Below, in pieces: positions 14,231 through 16,732 of a DNA stretch of 16,732 bases (positions are counted from its first letter, which is position 1; each line of letters opens with the position of its first letter). The notes under the pieces were generated by a model. It did no database searches, was not told the DNA's origin, and saw only the letters and a list, made by a program, of their open reading frames with translations. The DNA is from an uncultured Oscillospiraceae bacterium (GTDB taxonomy: Bacteria > Bacillota > Clostridia > Oscillospirales > Acutalibacteraceae): assembly GCA_910588935.1 (NCBI GenBank), contig CAJUSM010000064.1:1-16732 (forward strand), given 5' to 3'. The position numbers and the translations under genes were made by a program.

Positions 14231-14261
14231 GGCCTCTGCCAGAAGGGCGGGGGCCTTTTTT
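14231..14261 (+). terminator. Terminator of spoVAE
   Basis: GGCCTCTGCC (14231-14240) pairs with GGCGGGGGCC (14246-14255), with two G-U pairs, then six T. It begins 13 nt after the stop. Confidence 0.88.
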
Positions 14262-14361
14262 GATACAAATTGAAACGGGGAGACTGTGCTGTCTGTTTTT
14301 CGATTATCACTGGGGCGTCCAGAGTTTTCGGCAGACTTTTTGAAAAAAACACAATTCGCTC

Positions 14362-14390
14362 TTTACTTTTGACCCTGTTTGTGATAAAAT
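14362..14390 (+). promoter_or_regulatory. Probable tRNA promoter
   Basis: TTTACT (14362-14367) and TAAAAT (14385-14390), spacer 17 bp, about 70 nt before the first tRNA-like sequence. The only plus-strand genes downstream are the tRNA fragment and tRNA-Ala. Confidence 0.55.
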
Positions 14391-14462
14391 AGCATTGTTA
14401 GCCAAAGCAGGCAATGTCCTTTTGTTGTTTTATCTTACTTCATTCAAAGGTAGATATTTTAA

Positions 14463-14494
14463 GGGCCCGTAGCTCAACTGGGAGAGCGCCTGGT
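14463..14494 (+). pseudogene. 5' half of a tRNA
   Basis: GGGCCCG acceptor strand, TA, D-arm GCTCAACTGGGAGAGC and the anticodon-stem start CCTGG are a normal tRNA 5' half. After CCTGGT at 14494 the sequence no longer follows a tRNA: no CCAGG, T-arm or matching CGGGCCC end is found in the next 100 nt. The 5' half is close to the intact tRNA-Ala at 14597. It is either a tRNA cut by an insertion or recombination, or an assembly join. The bases 14495-14596 hold no gene that I can support. Confidence 0.7.
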
Positions 14495-14596
14495 ACGGTT
14501 ATATGACCCACTTTTTAGGGATGTATCTCATGTGGCCGCCACTCGGTTCGCAACTACAAATTTTGATTTCCTGTTGTCACCTCCAAAATTTCAAAT

Positions 14597-14672
14597 GGGC
14601 GATTAGCTCAGTTGGGAGAGCGCAGCGTTCGCAACGCTGAGGTCGTGGGTTCGAATCCCATATCGTCCACCA
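14597..14672 (+). tRNA. tRNA-Ala (anticodon CGC)
   Basis: Complete 76-nt cloverleaf. The acceptor GGGCGAT pairs with ATCGTCC and has the G3-U70 wobble pair that marks alanine tRNAs. The D-arm is GCTCAGTTGGGAGAGC. The anticodon arm CAGCG-TTCGCAA-CGCTG gives anticodon CGC, reading GCG. The T-arm is GTGGG-TTCGAAT-CCCAT. CCA is encoded. It is followed by a strong terminator. Confidence 0.95.
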
Positions 14673-14674
14673 CT

Positions 14675-14724
14675 AAACAGACCTGCTAAAGTGTTTTTGC
14701 TTTTAGGCAGGTCTGTTTTCTTTT
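14675..14724 (+). terminator. tRNA terminator, shared with the 3' end of the recombinase gene
   Basis: Perfect 12-bp stem: AAACAGACCTGC (14675-14686) with GCAGGTCTGTTT (14707-14718), then TTCTTTT. The right arm lies inside the recombinase coding region, encoding its final residues. On the minus strand the same hairpin is followed by few T, so it mainly serves the tRNA. Confidence 0.85.
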
Positions 14725-16343
14725 GTAACTGGGGTGGCATAGATATCCGGCTCGGTCTGGTGAAGGCCACCGCACTCGGCCACAAGGTTCCGGAAATCTT
14801 CAAAAGCCACGTTAAATTCAACCTCCAGCGTGTAGTCCTTGTAAACGTACACGGATTTCACAAACTGCGAGACAATCATTTTCCGGGCTTCAAAGGTACA
14901 CCTTGCGTAAATGTCGGCCCAGGTTTCCAGTTGGGCGTATTCCTGTTTTTGGGCCTCTGCCCCGGCCAGACACTTTTCAAGTTCTTCCTGCACGTCTGTA
15001 AGCGCAGCGGTCAGGCTGACTATTTCTTCTTTGGCCTTCGCAACAAGGTCATTGAGCAGGTCTATACTCAGCTTGCTTTGGCCCCGGATAACCTTGATGG
15101 TTTCGGCTTCATAATCGGCCAGCTCTCGCTGTTTCTCGTCGATTTGCTTACTGGCAATGTTGCACCGCGCCCGGGCCAATTCAATCGCTTTTTCGTGGCC
15201 CTCTGCTATGATCTTGTCCGCTGACGCGGCCTTTACCTTGCCTAACTGGTAGCGGATGATTCTATCCATAATGCCATCCAGTTTTGTCACGCCATATCCG
15301 GACTGTCCTCCGCACTCGCCAGGGTGCCGGGAGTTGTATGTGCAGGTATAGCGGAACTTCGCTTCCCTTTTTACTTCACCAAAACGGTTGACATATTTGT
15401 GTCCGTTTGTAGTAAGCGTAAGCGGGTGCTTGCAATGTCCGCAGAACACATTTCCCACAAGAAGCGAGTGCCCGCTCATGTTCAGCGGTACGTCGCTGTG
15501 TTTGGTGGCCCGGCCTTTCATCAGCTCCTGGGCCCGTCGAAAGGTCTTGGGGTCGATGATTTGTAACTCGGGTATAGGCTCTGAACGGGCGTCGCCGTTG
15601 TGTATCACTCCCATGTACATGGGATTTTTGATGATACGGTTGATAGACGTAGTAGGAATATTTTTTCCGTCTGGCTTTCGTATGCCGATTTCTGACAAGT
15701 ACCGGCAAAGCCGCTGGGAACCGTAACCGTTGCACACGTACTTATGGAAAATCAGGCGGATGATTTGCGCGGCGTCCTCGTCTATCACTACGTTGCAAAC
15801 CTCCCGGTTTTTCTTGTTGATACGGCCACGCTTTTCCAGCTTGTAGCCGTAAGGTACGCTGCCGCCGGTAAAGCAGCCCTCTTGCGTGAGCTGTTCCAGA
15901 CGGGTCTTGGTACGCACAGAGGTCTTGACGCTTTCGCCGGACGCCTGCCAGTAGCGGATATAATTCAAGAGCTTGTCCACATGGTTGTCGAACCGCTGCT
16001 GGCCCTCCACGGCGCTCCAAACCTCTATGCCGTTCTGGACGAACCATTCCACCACAAATGGCGTTTCATCGTCCTTGCAGCCCAGGCGGTCAAACATATA
16101 GACCAGCAGAATTTCAAACTTGCCTTGCACTGCATCCCGCTGCATTTCCTGGATAGCGTCACGCTCTTTCGCGGAGACCTTGAAGCCGGAAATGCCTTTT
16201 TCGTAAAGCTCATTTGTCAAAACCCACTCCGGGTTTCGTTCGATGAACTCCCGGCAATACTGCCTTTGCATGGGGATATCATCTTTCTCCACCTGCCCGA
16301 CAGTTGATACACGGTACAAGCAATAAACTCGTTTCTGATTCAT
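14703..16343 (-). CDS. Large serine recombinase (clostridial TnpX-like group)
   Basis: Site-specific recombinase, 546 aa, that excises or integrates a mobile element between short att sites. The N-terminal resolvase domain has the catalytic Ser13 in YRVSTVGQ and the block FEILLVYMFDRLG. A recombinase domain follows (about 170-300: GGSVPYGYKLEKRGR, SINRIIKNPMYMGVI). Next come a zinc ribbon (CGHCKHPLTL with the Cys pair in YTCTYNSRHPGEC, about 335-385), a long coiled coil (about 410-490), and a short tail. Notable: the conserved D-R-L-G-R motif reads DRLGC, so residue 89 is Cys (TGC) where a catalytic arginine is expected; one base change from CGC would explain it. The ATG at 16343 has AAAGG 10 nt upstream. 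Its 3' end meets the tRNA-Ala terminator, so the element may border this tRNA. Activity is uncertain. Confidence 0.92.
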   Translation of the reverse strand: MNQKRVYCLYRVSTVGQVEKDDIPMQRQYCREFIERNPEWVLTNELYEKGISGFKVSAKERDAIQEMQRDAVQGKFEILLVYMFDRLGCKDDETPFVVEWFVQNGIEVWSAVEGQQRFDNHVDKLLNYIRYWQASGESVKTSVRTKTRLEQLTQEGCFTGGSVPYGYKLEKRGRINKKNREVCNVVIDEDAAQIIRLIFHKYVCNGYGSQRLCRYLSEIGIRKPDGKNIPTTSINRIIKNPMYMGVIHNGDARSEPIPELQIIDPKTFRRAQELMKGRATKHSDVPLNMSGHSLLVGNVFCGHCKHPLTLTTNGHKYVNRFGEVKREAKFRYTCTYNSRHPGECGGQSGYGVTKLDGIMDRIIRYQLGKVKAASADKIIAEGHEKAIELARARCNIASKQIDEKQRELADYEAETIKVIRGQSKLSIDLLNDLVAKAKEEIVSLTAALTDVQEELEKCLAGAEAQKQEYAQLETWADIYARCTFEARKMIVSQFVKSVYVYKDYTLEVEFNVAFEDFRNLVAECGGLHQTEPDIYATPVTKENRPA

Positions 16344-16423
16344 TCAGCACACACCTTTCGCAATATTTTTAGGAATGGTGTATGCCCCAGTATTCTGTTT
16401 TCAAGGTACATCCTTACACCATT

Positions 16424-16452
16424 ATTGTATCATATATCACAAAATATTGCAA
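16424..16452 (-). promoter_or_regulatory. Probable recombinase promoter
   Basis: On the minus strand TTGCAA (16452-16447) and TACAAT (16429-16424), spacer 17 bp, about 80 nt before the recombinase ATG. The -35 lies in the last codons of the upstream small ORF. Confidence 0.6.
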
Positions 16453-16607
16453 ATTTCTTGTGTGTTTTGCTGTTCGTATTCACTATGGAAAAGGGTGTCC
16501 TTTACCCTATCCATCACTTTCGGTTTGGGAGTCTGCGTAAACTTCATGATAACTTTGCAGCCGTCAATCACGACGACTTCACAGATCCTATCTTTGGATT
16601 TATCCAT
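16437..16607 (-). CDS. Small protein upstream of the recombinase, unknown function
   Basis: Encodes 56 residues. It opens MDKSKDRICEVVVIDGCKV and contains MKFTQTPKPKVMDRVKDTL before a polar tail rich in Gln and Glu. AGGAG (16618-16622 on the plus strand as CTCCT) is about 10 nt before the ATG. The stop of a possible preceding frame lies 6 nt upstream of the ATG, which would suggest translational coupling. Small ORFs next to large serine recombinases are common in clostridial integrative elements, but I cannot name this one. It has no membrane helix and no recognised DNA-binding motif. Confidence 0.65.
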   Translation of the reverse strand: MDKSKDRICEVVVIDGCKVIMKFTQTPKPKVMDRVKDTLFHSEYEQQNTQEICNIL

Positions 16608-16613
16608 TTAATA

Positions 16614-16732
16614 TCAACTCCTGGATAAAAATAGGCTTATACAGACGGCGGTCAGCAGCCGCTCCATAGTTTTTTCATCCTCCCCCCATGCTTGTGGCGG
16701 GGCGCCCTGTCCCGTGACGGACAGCCGGCGCA
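16614..16732 (-). CDS. Possible C-terminal end of another small ORF (partial)
   Basis: This frame is open from the window end for 38 codons and ends ERLLTAVCISLFLSRS, stopping 6 nt before the next small ORF. The tight spacing suggests an operon with it. An internal ATG at about 16664 with GGGAGG upstream could also start a 17-residue peptide. Too little is visible for a product name. Confidence 0.3.
   Translation of the reverse strand, partial: RRLSVTGQGAPPQAWGEDEKTMERLLTAVCISLFLSRS

Noticed and set aside
14603..14821. 72-codon minus-strand ORF containing GGRYGIRTHDLS
   Set aside because: This peptide is the well-known antisense translation of a tRNA (here tRNA-Ala) and not a protein.
1..16732. 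CRISPR array, toxin-antitoxin pair or complete defence system
   Set aside because: No spaced short repeats, cas-like genes, paired small toxin/antitoxin genes or nuclease/NTPase defence combinations were seen.

Overview
The window looks like a chromosomal segment of a spore-forming, Gram-positive anaerobe of class Clostridia, probably the Oscillospiraceae/Ruminococcaceae side. The evidence is a VanR/VanS/VanY-type set, an S-layer-homology (SLH) surface enzyme, a SpoVAE spore protein, strong GGAGG ribosome sites with several TTG starts, and a clostridial-type large serine recombinase. The genus cannot be fixed from the sequence.

Layout. Positions 1-2440 hold the end of an OmpR-family response regulator, its VanS-like kinase (11-nt overlap) and a VanY-like D,D-carboxypeptidase behind a long stem-loop; no ligase is present. 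Positions 2499-4250 are decaying DNA: a sugar-type MFS transporter with an internal deletion and frame change, a 165-bp palindromic MITE-like element, and a broken ThuA-like gene. A near-consensus promoter then drives a complete chemoreceptor (4367-6340). On the minus strand lies a 1095-residue exported protein (6755-10042) made of two tandem Ig-plus-esterase units and three SLH repeats, with its own promoter and terminator. Next come rpsT, a 49-residue membrane peptide, an alpha/beta-hydrolase relic, an intact aldo/keto reductase, a sugar-phosphate-isomerase-like relic and a stand-alone spoVAE.

From about 14400 onward the region is tRNA and mobile DNA: a 5' half of a tRNA, an intact tRNA-Ala(CGC), and a large serine recombinase on the minus strand whose last codons form one arm of the tRNA terminator. 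One or two small ORFs lie upstream of the recombinase, so the right edge is probably the end of an integrative element.

How it fits together. The intact genes concern envelope sensing and remodelling (VanRSY-like), chemotaxis, surface ester hydrolysis and sporulation. Four separate genes of types often linked to carbohydrate or small-molecule use (MFS, ThuA-like, sugar isomerase-like, alpha/beta hydrolase) are broken. This suggests recent gene loss in a host- or niche-adapted lineage. I found no CRISPR array and no complete new defence system. The items most worth a second look are the palindromic element, the double-catalytic-domain SLH esterase, the pseudogene cluster, and the recombinase with Cys where a catalytic Arg is expected next to a cut tRNA.
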